Assembly (NCBI RefSeq): GCF_024662015.1
Contig: NZ_CP102480.1
Coordinates: 2,998,001 to 3,062,000 of the forward strand
Direction: 5' to 3'
Length of the DNA: 64,000 bases
DNA from: Nisaea acidiphila
GTDB taxonomy: Bacteria; Pseudomonadota; Alphaproteobacteria; Thalassobaculales; Thalassobaculaceae
The notes under the pieces were generated by a model that did not search any database, was not told where the DNA came from, and saw nothing but the letters and a program-made list of their open reading frames with translations. Made by a program: the position numbers and the translations under genes. This document shows positions 26,581 through 35,845 of this stretch, piece by piece. The stretch's first letter is position 1. Each line of letters opens with the position of its first letter.

Positions 26581-27665
26581 GCTTTCACTCCCGCGCCGAT
26601 GGCTTTCGGAGCGACAGGATCGAGGGGCCAACGCGGGCGGGGCGCGAAATCGAGCGAATCCACCTCGCCGGCGCGCAGCCGTTCGATCCCGGCCCAGGCG
26701 ACCATCGCCGCATTGTCGGTACAGAGTCCGATCGGCGGCGCAACGAAATCCATGCCGCTTTTCTCCGCGAGCGCGGAGAGTGCCGCGCGCAGTCGCTTGT
26801 TGGCGGCGACGCCGCCCGCGACCACGAGGGCATGCCCCTTGCCATGTTCCTGGGCAAAGATCCGGACCGCGTTGCGGCTGCGGTTCACGAGGCTCGCCGC
26901 GACGGCTTCCTGAAAGGCTGCGGCGATATCGGCGATGTCCTGTTCGCACGGCTCGCCGAGCGCGGTCACTTTCTGTCGGACGGCGGTCTTGAGGCCGGAG
27001 AAGGAGAAGTCGCAGCCGGGTTTTCCGACCATAGGCCTCGGCAGATCGAAGCGCTCCGGGTTGCCGCGTGCCGCCGCTCTCTCGAGCTCCGGGCCGCCGG
27101 GATAGCCCATGCCCAGCAGCTTTGCCGTCTTGTCGAAGGCTTCGCCGACCGCGTCGTCGATCGTGGTGCCGAGGCGCCGGTACTTGCCGAGGCCCTCGAC
27201 GGAGATCAGCTGGCAGTGACCGCCGGAGACAAGCAGCAGCAGATAGGGAAAGGGAACGTGGTCTGTCAGCCGGGCGGTGAGCGCGTGCGCTTCCAGGTGG
27301 TTCACCGCGAGATAGGGGATGCCGCGCGCCATGGCGATGGCTTTCGCTGTCATGGTGCCGACCAGCACGCCGCCGATAAGGCCGGGACCACCGGTCGCGG
27401 CCACCGCGTCCAGATCCTCGAACCCGACCTCCGCGTCCCGCAAGGCACGGTCTATCACCGGCTGCAGATGATCGAGATGGGCCCTCGCGGCAATTTCCGG
27501 CACTACGCCGCCGAACGGCGCATGATCCTCGATCTGGCTGAGGACGACATTGGCAAAAATCCTCCCCTCTCCGTCGACAAGTGCGGCGGCGGTCTCGTCG
27601 CAGCTCGTCTCGATCCCGAGCACGAGCGGGGTCTCCGGGAGTTCTCTTTGCGCTTCCAATGCCAT
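26577..27665 (-). CDS. tsaD: tRNA N6-adenosine threonylcarbamoyltransferase
   Basis: A 362-residue TsaD. The start is taken at the ATG at 27665 ([25 protein letters not shown]), since codons further up fall inside hemC. Family marks: [10 protein letters not shown] (ATPase-fold phosphate 1), the metal-binding NHLEAH helix around residue 130, [34 protein letters not shown], and [10 protein letters not shown]. It transfers threonylcarbamoyl to A37 of ANN-decoding tRNAs, with TsaB/TsaE, which are not in the window. Only 25 bases separate its start codon from that of the divergent hemC. Confidence 0.95.
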   Translation of the reverse strand: MALEAQRELPETPLVLGIETSCDETAAALVDGEGRIFANVVLSQIEDHAPFGGVVPEIAARAHLDHLQPVIDRALRDAEVGFEDLDAVAATGGPGLIGGVLVGTMTAKAIAMARGIPYLAVNHLEAHALTARLTDHVPFPYLLLLVSGGHCQLISVEGLGKYRRLGTTIDDAVGEAFDKTAKLLGMGYPGGPELERAAARGNPERFDLPRPMVGKPGCDFSFSGLKTAVRQKVTALGEPCEQDIADIAAAFQEAVAASLVNRSRNAVRIFAQEHGKGHALVVAGGVAANKRLRAALSALAEKSGMDFVAPPIGLCTDNAAMVAWAGIERLRAGEVDSLDFAPRPRWPLDPVAPKAIGAGVKA

Positions 27666-27690
27666 GCGCACCGGTCTACACAGTCCGCCC

Positions 27691-28647
27691 ATGGAAGACC
27701 AGTCGAAAGCAGAAGCCCTGATCCGCCTCGGCACGCGCGGCTCGAAACTCGCGCTCGCCCAGGCTTACGAGACCAAGAGACGCCTCGGCGGAGCGTTCCC
27801 CGAACTGGCCCCGGATCACGCGGTCGAAATCGTCGAGATCAAGACCACAGGCGACAAGGTCCAGGACCGCGCGCTGGCGGAGATCGGTGGCAAGGGCCTC
27901 TTCATGAAGGAGATCGAGGCGGCTCTGCTGGAGCGCCGGATCGACATCGCCGTACATTCCACCAAGGATGTCGAGACCTTCCTCACCGAGGTCACCGAAC
28001 TCGCGGCGATCTTGCCGCGCGAAGACCCGCGCGACGCGCTCGTCTCTCCGGTTGCGAAGACTATTGACGAGCTCCCGGAAGGCGCGGTCATCGGCACGGC
28101 CTCGGTCCGCCGGGCGGCGCAGCTTCTGGCGCGGCGGCCGGATTTCAAAACCATACTCTATCGCGGCAATGTCCAGACCCGTCTGCGCAAGCTCGAGGAA
28201 GGCGTCTGCGATGCGACCCTGCTTGCTTATGCGGGACTGAAGCGGCTCGATCTTGCCGACCGGGCGACCCGCGTTCTGGAGCCGGAAGAGATGCTGCCCG
28301 CAGTCGCCCAGGGGGCGATCAGCGTGCAGTGCCGAAGCGGCCTGACGGATGACGACCGGCGCATCCTCGACTGGGTCAGGGCGATTAACGACGCGGAAAG
28401 CGAAACCCGGGTCCGGGCGGAGCGGGCGATGCTGGCACGCCTCGACGGCTCCTGCCGTACTCCGATTGGCGGCCTCGCGGAACTCACTGGCAACGGAGTG
28501 CTCCGACTCAGGGGCTGTCTTGCCGCCATCGACGGCTCGGCACTCTACTCGGCCGAGGCGACTGGACCAGCGGACGATCCCGAAACCCTCGGGGAAGCGG
28601 TCGGAGAGGAGCTTATCGCTCAGGCCGGTCCGGCCTACAGGGTCTGA
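27691..28647 (+). CDS. hemC: Hydroxymethylbilane synthase (porphobilinogen deaminase)
   Basis: A 318-residue enzyme from the ATG at 27691. It has [76 protein letters not shown] and the dipyrromethane-cofactor cysteine in [11 protein letters not shown]. It polymerises four porphobilinogens into hydroxymethylbilane in tetrapyrrole synthesis. It is the first gene of hemC-hemD-mic60-hemY. Its leader is only 25 bases long before meeting tsaD, so the promoter must overlap tsaD coding DNA. Confidence 0.96.
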   Translation: MEDQSKAEALIRLGTRGSKLALAQAYETKRRLGGAFPELAPDHAVEIVEIKTTGDKVQDRALAEIGGKGLFMKEIEAALLERRIDIAVHSTKDVETFLTEVTELAAILPREDPRDALVSPVAKTIDELPEGAVIGTASVRRAAQLLARRPDFKTILYRGNVQTRLRKLEEGVCDATLLAYAGLKRLDLADRATRVLEPEEMLPAVAQGAISVQCRSGLTDDDRRILDWVRAINDAESETRVRAERAMLARLDGSCRTPIGGLAELTGNGVLRLRGCLAAIDGSALYSAEATGPADDPETLGEAVGEELIAQAGPAYRV

Positions 28648-28652
28648 GACCG

Positions 28653-29378
28653 GTGCGCATCCTCGTCACGCGGGCGTTGGAGGATGCGCAGGATCTGGCG
28701 GATGAACTTTCCGCAGACGGGATCGAGTCGATCCTCGCCCCGATGCTATCGGTCGAATTTCTGGAGCCGCGGGCTGCTGCCGCCGACGTCGTGGCTGCCT
28801 ATGCCATTACCAGCCGAAATGGGGCGGAGGCTTTGGGGCGCTGCACCACCGATCGGGCGACACCGGTTTTCGCGGTCGGAGAGGCGACAGCAGAGCGTCT
28901 CCGGGAACACGGTTTCGCCAAAGTAGAAAGTGCAAACGGCGATGCGGCGGCGCTCGCGGCGTTGATCCGGCGGCGGGTGGAACCTGAGGCCGGTCCGCTC
29001 GTTTTCCTTAGTGCGGAGACCGTAGCGGGCAATCTTGAAGCCGGGCTCCTCGACGCCGGATACGATCTGCGGCGCATCGTCGCTTACCGGAGCGAGCCCG
29101 CGCACGAATTGCCGAGAGAAGCAGCGGAGGCGCTGCGCAAAGGGCAACTTGACGGCGCGCTGTTTTTCTCGCCGAGAACGGCGCGGACTTTCGTGTCGCT
29201 TGTCGAGGGCGCTGAATTGACGGCATCCTGTAACGGGATGACGGCCTACTGCATCAGCGACGCGGTTGCGGATAGCGTTCGGGCGCTGCCGTGGAGCGCG
29301 GTAAGGGTGGCCGCTGCACCGACCAAAAGGGATTTACTCTCCCTTTTGGCGGACCATGTCACAAAGATGCCCGAATAA
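28653..29378 (+). CDS. hemD: Uroporphyrinogen-III synthase
   Basis: A 241-residue HemD, starting with GTG at 28653, five bases after the hemC stop. The family is poorly conserved, but MRILVTRALEDAQDLADEL at the start, YAITSRNGAEAL, AVGEATAERLREHGF, PLVFLSAETVAGNLEAGLLDAGYDLRRIVAYRSEPA and ALFFSPRTARTFVSLV follow the usual order in the two alpha/beta domains. It closes and inverts ring D of hydroxymethylbilane. Its position directly after hemC supports the assignment. Confidence 0.93.
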   Translation: MRILVTRALEDAQDLADELSADGIESILAPMLSVEFLEPRAAAADVVAAYAITSRNGAEALGRCTTDRATPVFAVGEATAERLREHGFAKVESANGDAAALAALIRRRVEPEAGPLVFLSAETVAGNLEAGLLDAGYDLRRIVAYRSEPAHELPREAAEALRKGQLDGALFFSPRTARTFVSLVEGAELTASCNGMTAYCISDAVADSVRALPWSAVRVAAAPTKRDLLSLLADHVTKMPE

Positions 29379-29475
29379 AAGGGCTGATTCCGCTGCAGTC
29401 CGATGTTTCGATGCCAGCGGAGCCGGATTGGGAGGCGGCACATAGCGTGTCGCGAAGTTGGAAAGATCTGAGGCG

Positions 29476-30888
29476 ATGAGCGATCCGAAGAGCGAGAACG
29501 GCAAGATCTCCGACAAGGAGGCCGTCGAGGCCTTGAAGGACGGCGAAGGGGCGACGGTGATCGATGCCGAGCCGGTCGGGGAACTGACCGCGAAGAAGGT
29601 TTTCTCCTCCCGCACCAAGGTGATCGGAATTCTCGTCGTTCTGCTGCTGCTGACAGGCGGTGTTGCGGCGGCGCTTTATCCGCTCTGGCAGGACGATGCC
29701 GAGGCCTTCGTCGCCAAAAACGGAATCCCGGTGACTGTGCCCGAGGTTCCTGAAAACGGATTCTACAACACGGTGGAGGACGTGATCGCCTTCCTGCGCG
29801 GTACGCCCGCCGAACCCGCGGCGAAACAGGCCGCTGAAGCTCAGCCCGCTGCCGAACCGGAGCCCGATCCGTTGACCGTGATGGCAGGGCGTATCGGCGA
29901 ACTGGAGGCGCAGATCGCAACGCTCGTGGAGGAACTCCAGGAAGCTCGGAGTGCCTCTTCCGATGCCTCCCGGTCCGCTGACGAGACGAAGGCGGCGATC
30001 GCGCTGCTCAACAGCGAACTCTCGGCCAAACCGGCGGTGGGACAGGAAGAACTGGCGGTTCTGGCAGAGCGCATCGAGGCGATGGAACGGCGTGTTGACG
30101 AACTCGCCTTGCCGCCGGCCGGTGGGGCCGGGAGCGGCTCCGGCAATGCCGGCGTGAATGAGGTGCTTCTGACCACGATCGGCGCGCTGCGCGAGCGGAT
30201 CGCGGCACTGGAGGCCGAGGACAAAGTCTCGACCACGGATCTCGATGCCGTCGCCGTGCGGATCGAGAATGCCGAGAGCGGTGCCGGTGAGCGCATCGCG
30301 TCTCTTGAGGCCGAACTCGCCTCGGTGCGTCAGCTGGCCGAAAAGCGCGCGCCGGAGCGCGAGCGTGCGGGACTGCTTCTCCTTGCGGTCGGGCAGCTCG
30401 AAGCGGTGACGGTCACGTCGGGCGGCTTTGCGGGACAGCTCGCGTCGGTGAAGGATCTGGCGACGGACGCCGGTCCGGTCGTTGCCGATGCGATTTCGGT
30501 CCTTGAGGATCGTAGTGGCGGGGTCGCGACCTTGGCCGCACTGACCGAACGTTTCGACGATGTGGCCAAGGCCGTCAGCCAAGCGAAGATCGCAGGCAGC
30601 GACGAGGGCCTGATCGGCAAGACGCTGAATACCGTCGCCTCTCTCGTTACCGTACGGCGCACCGACGTCGCGGAAGGCCCCGGCATCGATGCCATTCTGG
30701 TGCGGGCCGAAACGGCGATCGCAGCGGACGATCTCGCCGGCGCCGTTGCCGCGCTGGAAGAGCTGAGCGGCGCCCCGGCGGAGCGGGCATCCGGCTGGCT
30801 CTCGGCCGCGAAAGCACGGTTGGCTGTGGATGCGGCGGTGGCGGAGCTCCGCGGCGCGGCTCTGGCCTCGGTCGCGAAGGCGGGATAG
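29476..30888 (+). CDS. Mitofilin/Mic60-like inner-membrane protein (COG4223)
   Basis: A 470-residue membrane protein. The ATG at 29476 follows a GAGG site. Residues 1-46 are cytoplasmic and acidic, 47-71 form one transmembrane helix (VIGILVVLLLLTGGVAA), then a Pro/Ala/Glu linker, a long coiled coil (about 135-300, heptads rich in Ala, Glu, Leu) and a C-terminal helical domain (about 340-470) corresponding to the mitofilin signature region. In alphaproteobacteria this protein is the homologue of mitochondrial Mic60 and shapes intracytoplasmic membranes; the gene typically lies between hemD and hemY, exactly as here. Confidence 0.88.
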   Translation: MSDPKSENGKISDKEAVEALKDGEGATVIDAEPVGELTAKKVFSSRTKVIGILVVLLLLTGGVAAALYPLWQDDAEAFVAKNGIPVTVPEVPENGFYNTVEDVIAFLRGTPAEPAAKQAAEAQPAAEPEPDPLTVMAGRIGELEAQIATLVEELQEARSASSDASRSADETKAAIALLNSELSAKPAVGQEELAVLAERIEAMERRVDELALPPAGGAGSGSGNAGVNEVLLTTIGALRERIAALEAEDKVSTTDLDAVAVRIENAESGAGERIASLEAELASVRQLAEKRAPERERAGLLLLAVGQLEAVTVTSGGFAGQLASVKDLATDAGPVVADAISVLEDRSGGVATLAALTERFDDVAKAVSQAKIAGSDEGLIGKTLNTVASLVTVRRTDVAEGPGIDAILVRAETAIAADDLAGAVAALEELSGAPAERASGWLSAAKARLAVDAAVAELRGAALASVAKAG

Positions 30889-30892
30889 GCCC

Positions 30893-32425
30893 ATGTTTAG
30901 GATTTTCGGGTTTCTCGTGCTCGTCGGCGCGCTGACCTTCGCCTCGATCCAGCTCGCGGACAATCCCGGCCGGATCTCGGTCGAATGGCTGGGCTACCGC
31001 ATCGATACTTATTTCGGCGTGGCGCTGCTCGCGCTGCTTGTCGGGCTCTATCTGCTGCTGATCGTTTACCGGCTGATCCGCGGCGTCCTCGGGCTGCCGG
31101 GCGGGTTCCTGGATCGCCGCGCGGCCAAACGCCGGGACGACGGAGTGAGCGCGCTCAGTCTCGGCATGGCGGCGATCGCCGCGGGCGACGCGGAAGAAGC
31201 CCGCAAACAGGCACGCCGTGCGGAGCGGTTGCTCGACGATCCGTCGAAGACGCGCATTCTCTCCGCCCAGGCGGCCGCGCTCGGCGGCGATACGGAGGCG
31301 GCCGGGCGGTATTTCGATGCGCTGATCGAGAGCCCCGAGACCAAATTCGTCGGCCTCACCGGGAAGCTGCGTCAGGCGCTGGAGACCGGTGATCGGGAGG
31401 CGGCGCTGGCGCTTGCCCGCCAGGCCCGCAATCTGCGGCCGGATTCCGGTTTCGCGGCGCGCACGCTCTTCACGCTGGAAACCGAGGCGGAAGATTGGGA
31501 CGAGGCGCAGAAGACGCTGTTCGACGCCGTGCGCCGGGACCTGATCCCGGAGGACGAGGCCAAGCGCTACCGGATCGCGATCGACATGGAGCGTGCGCGC
31601 CTGCAGGAAGTCGAGGGCCGTATGGAGAACGCGACCGATTTTGCGCTCCGTGTGTTGAAGGTGGATCCCGCGTTCGCGCCGGCGGTGAAGATCGTCGTGG
31701 CGTCGGATGTCGCAAAGGGCCGGACCCGCAAAGCCCAGAAGCTGCTGGAAGAGGGGTGGAAAGAGGCTCCCCATCCGAGTTTCGCGCGGCTCTATGCGGA
31801 TCTCTGGCCGGAAGACGATCTCGGCCAGCGCTTGAAGCGGGTCGAGAAACTTGTCGGCGAGCGGCCGGCAAGTACGGTCGGCCGCATCGCGTTTGCGGAG
31901 GCGGCGGTCGCCGCGGAAAACTGGAGCGCCGCGCGTGCGGCGCTCGACGGCATTCCTCCGGCGGAACGCAGCGCCGGAATCTACAGATTGCAGGCCTATC
32001 TCGCCCAGGCCGAGGACGGCAACGCGACCGAAGCGCGGGCCATGCTCGAACGGGCCTCTGCCGCGGCCCCGGACCCGACCTGGACCTGTTCCGACTGCGG
32101 CGCAACCGCAGAGGTCTGGACCGTGTCCTGCGGCAATTGCGGGCATTTCGCGAGCCTCAGCTGGAAGCAGCCGCCACGGGTTTCGACCCTTGTCAGTTTG
32201 CCCCCGGAAGCCGAGGCCGTGCCTGCGGTTCCGGAAGAGCTGCTGATCGCGGCGGAGCCGGACTCCGTGGAGGCGCCGGCGCCTGATCCGGCGCCAGAAC
32301 CTGAACCGGAAGTCACTCCGGAACCGGAAGCGCCGACCGCCGAAGATGGCAGCGTTCCGCCGGCAGAGGCGAAAAAGACGAAGCAGACTCCCAATCCCGA
32401 AGACGTGGTGCGTCGTCTCGCGTGA
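30893..32425 (+). CDS. hemY: HemY-like TPR membrane protein with C-terminal zinc-ribbon-like motif
   Basis: A 510-residue protein starting at the ATG at 30893, four bases after the previous stop. Two N-terminal membrane helices (residues 3-20 and 40-62) precede the HemY_N region and a series of TPR-like helices (about 85-390). Cysteines at 399, 402, 413 and 416 (TCSDCG ... SCGNCG) form a CxxC/CxxC ribbon like the rubredoxin-type module of LapB/YciM. A disordered Pro/Glu tail follows. HemY of the Proteobacteria TPR type is linked to haem synthesis by genomic position but its biochemical role is not settled. Confidence 0.9.
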   Translation: MFRIFGFLVLVGALTFASIQLADNPGRISVEWLGYRIDTYFGVALLALLVGLYLLLIVYRLIRGVLGLPGGFLDRRAAKRRDDGVSALSLGMAAIAAGDAEEARKQARRAERLLDDPSKTRILSAQAAALGGDTEAAGRYFDALIESPETKFVGLTGKLRQALETGDREAALALARQARNLRPDSGFAARTLFTLETEAEDWDEAQKTLFDAVRRDLIPEDEAKRYRIAIDMERARLQEVEGRMENATDFALRVLKVDPAFAPAVKIVVASDVAKGRTRKAQKLLEEGWKEAPHPSFARLYADLWPEDDLGQRLKRVEKLVGERPASTVGRIAFAEAAVAAENWSAARAALDGIPPAERSAGIYRLQAYLAQAEDGNATEARAMLERASAAAPDPTWTCSDCGATAEVWTVSCGNCGHFASLSWKQPPRVSTLVSLPPEAEAVPAVPEELLIAAEPDSVEAPAPDPAPEPEPEVTPEPEAPTAEDGSVPPAEAKKTKQTPNPEDVVRRLA

Positions 32426-32528
32426 CTCTTACTGCAGAGTGAGTTAAATTGTGGGTTGACTCCGGTACAAGACCGGGTTGGGGCGTCGTGTCCCGGGTGG
32501 GCATAGGGTCCAGAACGGAGCCGGTCCG

Positions 32529-33323
32529 ATGACATCCATTTCCGATCTATCTTCGCTGTCGCGCCTGACGTTGCCGGAGCCGCGCGCGGTCGGCCCGTCC
32601 TCCGGTGCGACCGCCGGCAAGACGTCGGCTTTGCCGTCTTATCGTACGGCGGGTGCCGGTTTCAGCGGCTTTTCGGCCGAGATTTCGTCCGTGGCCCGGA
32701 CAAGCGGCGGCCTTCAGGAAATTTTCGGCGGTGAGCTGGAAAAGATATTCGGCGCGCTCAACAAGCGCGGCGACGCCGATGCGTTTCTCGAGGAGGCTTT
32801 CGGAAGCCTCAAGGATCTGACGCAAAAGGCGCTCGACGATCCGAGCGTGACCGGGGTTCAGATCCGGATCGCCAGCGTCAGTCAGCAGTTCCGTTCGCCG
32901 GACGGGGAGCGGGCGGTGTTTTCCAGCGTTTCCCAGCTTTCGATCGAGGTCGGGCTGGTGCGGGACGGCAAGGTCGCGGCCGAGGATGTCGAGTTGCTCT
33001 CCTTCGAAGGTAAGAAACTCTCGCTGACCGACGAGCAGAAACAGACCGGCATCGTGAGCGGTCTTTTCACCCGGGACGATGAAAGCGCTGAGAACCCGCC
33101 CAACAAGGCTCAGGCAACCGCGATCGAGCAGGCGCTGGAGCGGTTGAAGCTGGTGAACGATGCGCTGGCAGCGTTCCGGCGCGGGGATATCCGTCCCCTG
33201 CAGGAGGTCGAGAACCTGTTCCGCGGCGGCACGCTGGACGCGGAAACCGTTCGGGCGCTCTCCAAGTCGAAGGATGTCACCGGGAGCCAGGTTTTTCCGG
33301 GAAGCGGTATTCTCGACCTCTAG
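32529..33323 (+). CDS. Hypothetical protein, 264 aa
   Basis: I do not recognise the family. The ATG at 32529 has a GGAG site. The first 70 residues are Ser/Pro/Ala-rich and look disordered. Residues about 75-190 are a folded part with charged helices and an edge strand (VFSSVSQLSIEVGLVRDGKVAAEDVELL-like). The rest is helical (AIEQALERLKLVNDALAAFRRGD) and ends in a Gly/Ser tail. No signal peptide or membrane segment is seen. It lies between hemY and hemF on the same strand, 103 bases after hemY; the overall style resembles flagellar-associated or secreted helper proteins, but that is a guess. Confidence 0.72.
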   Translation: MTSISDLSSLSRLTLPEPRAVGPSSGATAGKTSALPSYRTAGAGFSGFSAEISSVARTSGGLQEIFGGELEKIFGALNKRGDADAFLEEAFGSLKDLTQKALDDPSVTGVQIRIASVSQQFRSPDGERAVFSSVSQLSIEVGLVRDGKVAAEDVELLSFEGKKLSLTDEQKQTGIVSGLFTRDDESAENPPNKAQATAIEQALERLKLVNDALAAFRRGDIRPLQEVENLFRGGTLDAETVRALSKSKDVTGSQVFPGSGILDL

Positions 33324-33399
33324 AACTTTGCCGCACTCGACAGGCATCGGGCCTTCCGGCTAAACCGGGGCGCTGTCATGTGATGTGCGGATAGGCCCC

Positions 33400-34275
33400 A
33401 TGTATATCTCTACCGAAGATCAGAAGAACGAGGCGCGCGCCTGGTTCGAGACCCTGCGCGACCGGATCTGCGCGGCCTTCGAGAAGATGGAGGACGAGTA
33501 CGAGGGGCCGCTGAAGGACCGTCCCGCCGGCCGTTTCAAGCGCAAGAGCTGGGACCGCGAGGGCGGTGGCGGCGGGGTGATGTCGCTGATGCAGGGCCGG
33601 GTCTTCGAGAAGGTCGGCGTCAATGTCTCGACCGTGCACGGCACCTTCTCCGAGGAGTTCCGCAAGTCGATCCCGGGCGCCGACGAGGATCCGCGTTTCT
33701 GGGCCTCCGGCATCTCCCTCGTCGCCCATATGCAGTCGCCCAAGGTGCCGGCGGTGCACATGAACACGCGCCATATCACCACGACCAAGTCCTGGTTCGG
33801 CGGCGGTGCGGACCTGACGCCGATGGTGCCGGAACAAATCGATACCGACGCCTTCCATGCCGGACTGAAGGCAGCGTGCGACAAGCACGACCCAGCCTAT
33901 TATCCGAAGTTCAAGGAATGGTGCGACGAGTACTTTTTCCTGAAGCACCGGAACGAGCCGCGCGGCGTCGGCGGAATCTTCTATGATTATGTCGATGGCG
34001 ACTTTGACAGGGATTTCGCCTTCACCCGCGATGTCGGCACGGCCTTCCTCGAGACCTACCCGAAAGTGGCGCGCCGGCGGATGAACGAGGACTGGACGGA
34101 GGAGGAGAGGTATCACCAACTCGTCCGGCGCGGGCGTTACGTCGAGTTCAACCTCATCTACGACCGGGGCACGCTGTTCGGGCTGAAAACCGGCGGAAAT
34201 GTCGAGGCGATCCTGATGAGCATGCCGCCGGAAGTGATCTGGCCGGCGCCCGAGGGACTCGAAGACACCAAGTGA
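33400..34275 (+). CDS. hemF: Oxygen-dependent coproporphyrinogen-III oxidase
   Basis: A 291-residue HemF. It contains [55 protein letters not shown], the signature [12 protein letters not shown] near residue 130, [27 protein letters not shown], and [18 protein letters not shown] with the characteristic late motif. It decarboxylates two propionates of coproporphyrinogen III using O2. ATG at 33400 is preferred; an in-frame GTG at 33385 is possible. Co-location with hemC/hemD/hemY makes this a haem-synthesis neighbourhood. Confidence 0.95.
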   Translation: MYISTEDQKNEARAWFETLRDRICAAFEKMEDEYEGPLKDRPAGRFKRKSWDREGGGGGVMSLMQGRVFEKVGVNVSTVHGTFSEEFRKSIPGADEDPRFWASGISLVAHMQSPKVPAVHMNTRHITTTKSWFGGGADLTPMVPEQIDTDAFHAGLKAACDKHDPAYYPKFKEWCDEYFFLKHRNEPRGVGGIFYDYVDGDFDRDFAFTRDVGTAFLETYPKVARRRMNEDWTEEERYHQLVRRGRYVEFNLIYDRGTLFGLKTGGNVEAILMSMPPEVIWPAPEGLEDTK

Positions 34276-34373
34276 TACTCCTATTTCAGTTGGGTTCGCC
34301 GGAGGATTGCATTAACTTAAATTAACCTTCGGCGGTGGGGCCGTTGGTATGCGTAGAATGCGTGGCCTTAGCG

Positions 34374-35051
34374 ATGTCGATTTCCGGAGCTTTGTTCTTC
34401 CCGACTTCCGTTTCCCCTGATGGACGGTCCGCGTCCCTCGGGGCGTCCGGTCGTTCCGGAGAGGTGCAACCGGTCGACAATGTGCGCTTCGCGGCACAAG
34501 CCGAAGCGCAAGCCGGAACGGCCACCGAAATCGCCGGACAGGAAGAACAGCAAGCTGCCTTGCCGCCTCCCCAGCAGCTGGTGGATCCCGCCAATCTGTC
34601 GCAGGTCCAGGAAGCCGGAAATCCATCCGATGAACCCGGCGGTGCGCAGACCGGAGCCGTCGAGTCGCCGCCGCGCGGATTTGCCGACCCGGCCCGTCTC
34701 CGGGAGGTCCAGAATGGCGGCGAGGATATCGACGAAGAGGTCCGCCTCGGTGTCCAGAGCGAGGAAGAGTCGACGGATATCGCCGCCCGGCTCGTACCGG
34801 TCGATGGAGTGGAGAATGCCAATTCCGTCGCACTTGACGGGCGCCCGGACTCGGTCCGTGTCGGCGACCTGATCAGCGAGGATCAGCGGTTGACCGGAGA
34901 ACCGCTTGAGGTTCCGAATTTCGCCGTCGATCCGGAAGAGCAGTCGATCCAGGTCTTCAACGATCGCCTGACCCGGACGACCGAGGTGCTCCAGTTCCTG
35001 AGCCAACGCCCAGTTACGGGTTCGGCGCGGGGCGTCAGCCTCATCGTTTGA
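34374..35051 (+). CDS. Hypothetical disordered protein with a short internal repeat
   Basis: A 225-residue protein, start taken at the ATG at 34374 (MSISGALFFPTS); a GTG at 34335 is possible. Composition is rich in Glu, Gln, Pro and Ala and mostly disordered. A motif of the form DPA-L-VQ-GG occurs twice: LVDPANLSQVQEAG near residue 70 and FADPARLREVQNGG near 104. The C-terminal 60 residues (IQVFNDRLTRTTEVLQFLSQRPV) may fold into helices. No signal peptide, membrane segment or known domain. It is probably a real gene from GC-phase bias and the amphipathic C-terminus, but its function is unknown. Confidence 0.6.
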   Translation: MSISGALFFPTSVSPDGRSASLGASGRSGEVQPVDNVRFAAQAEAQAGTATEIAGQEEQQAALPPPQQLVDPANLSQVQEAGNPSDEPGGAQTGAVESPPRGFADPARLREVQNGGEDIDEEVRLGVQSEEESTDIAARLVPVDGVENANSVALDGRPDSVRVGDLISEDQRLTGEPLEVPNFAVDPEEQSIQVFNDRLTRTTEVLQFLSQRPVTGSARGVSLIV

Positions 35052-35087
35052 GCCTCGCTTGAGGCCTCCGCGCTTCAGGCGAAGCGC
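35052..35087. terminator. Double hairpin between convergent genes
   Basis: Two adjacent perfect stems: GCCTC/GAGGC (35052-35065, loop GCTT) and GCGCTTC/GAAGCGC (35070-35087, loop AGGC). The second covers the last codons of the leftward hydratase. They could end transcription from both sides, but there is no clear T-tract. Confidence 0.45.
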
Positions 35088-35845
35088 ATCTCCGCTTCCC
35101 CCAGTCCCGGAAATTCGACCCGTGCCGCCACGCCCGGCCCTGCGAAGGAAATGCCGTTCCACGATCCGGTGGTAATGACGTCCCCGGCCTTCAGCCCACG
35201 GCCGGCCATGGCGCCGGTCCGCTCCTGCGCGTGATTGGCAAGCCAGGCCATGAGCGTGAAGGGATCGCCGCCCTTGAACGTGCCCGTACCTTCGAAGGCG
35301 GGCGCGCCGTCGAAGAGCAGCCGCACCGGCTGGCTGGCGAAATCGAGCGCGGGTGGAACAGGGATTTCGGTCCCCTGTACGAGCGAGTCATTCGCCTGGA
35401 AGTCCATCAATGCCCAGAGCGGATCGACCTCGGGCCAGTCCTGCAGCCGGGATTCGACGACCTCGATGACGACGATCAGACTGGAGACGGCATCCCGCAG
35501 TTCCTCTGGTGTGTACGGCGCGTCTCGGGTCGGCAAATCGCGGCCGAGGCGAAAGGCGATTTCCGCCTCGACGCCGAAATTGCGATGTTCCGCTGACGCC
35601 AGGACCTGACCCGACGGATAGAGTTTGGCTGCGGCGATCGGCGCCGCGGTCGGATCGGTCCCGGGGCTGCCGCCGACTTTCCAGGCACCCGGCGTGCGGC
35701 CGAGCAAGGCGAATGCCGAATCCTGGATCGCGAAAGCCTCTTTCTGGGTCGTCGGCGCGTCCCCGTCGGGGATGGCGTCGATCGGCGTGCGGCTCTCGAA
35801 TGCGGAAGCTATGCGCTCGGCGGTGCGGGTGATCTTGTCTGTCAT
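35075..35845 (-). CDS. 2-keto-4-pentenoate hydratase/FAH-family protein
   Basis: A 256-residue protein of the fumarylacetoacetase-like superfamily, hydratase branch (MhpD-like). It has GRTPGAWKVGGSPG, then LYPSGQVLASAEHRNFGVEAEIAFRLGRDLP with the metal-binding Glu-x-Glu, a further acidic ligand in IVVIEVVESRL, and GDVITTGSWNG near the end. Such enzymes hydrate or decarboxylate 2-oxo acids from aromatic degradation; the substrate here is unknown. Its start overlaps the stop of the CCA transferase gene (ATGA), placing it last in a four-gene operon with RNA-processing genes, which is an odd partner. Confidence 0.85.
   Translation of the reverse strand: MTDKITRTAERIASAFESRTPIDAIPDGDAPTTQKEAFAIQDSAFALLGRTPGAWKVGGSPGTDPTAAPIAAAKLYPSGQVLASAEHRNFGVEAEIAFRLGRDLPTRDAPYTPEELRDAVSSLIVVIEVVESRLQDWPEVDPLWALMDFQANDSLVQGTEIPVPPALDFASQPVRLLFDGAPAFEGTGTFKGGDPFTLMAWLANHAQERTGAMAGRGLKAGDVITTGSWNGISFAGPGVAARVEFPGLGEAEMRFA

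Noticed and set aside
29359-30963. 534-codon frame on the - strand
   Set aside because: Antisense shadow of the mitofilin-like gene; no domain or ribosome site.
32426-32528. Possible tRNA or small RNA between hemY and the next gene
   Set aside because: A few short stems occur, but no T-loop GTTCRANYC or acceptor pairing is present.
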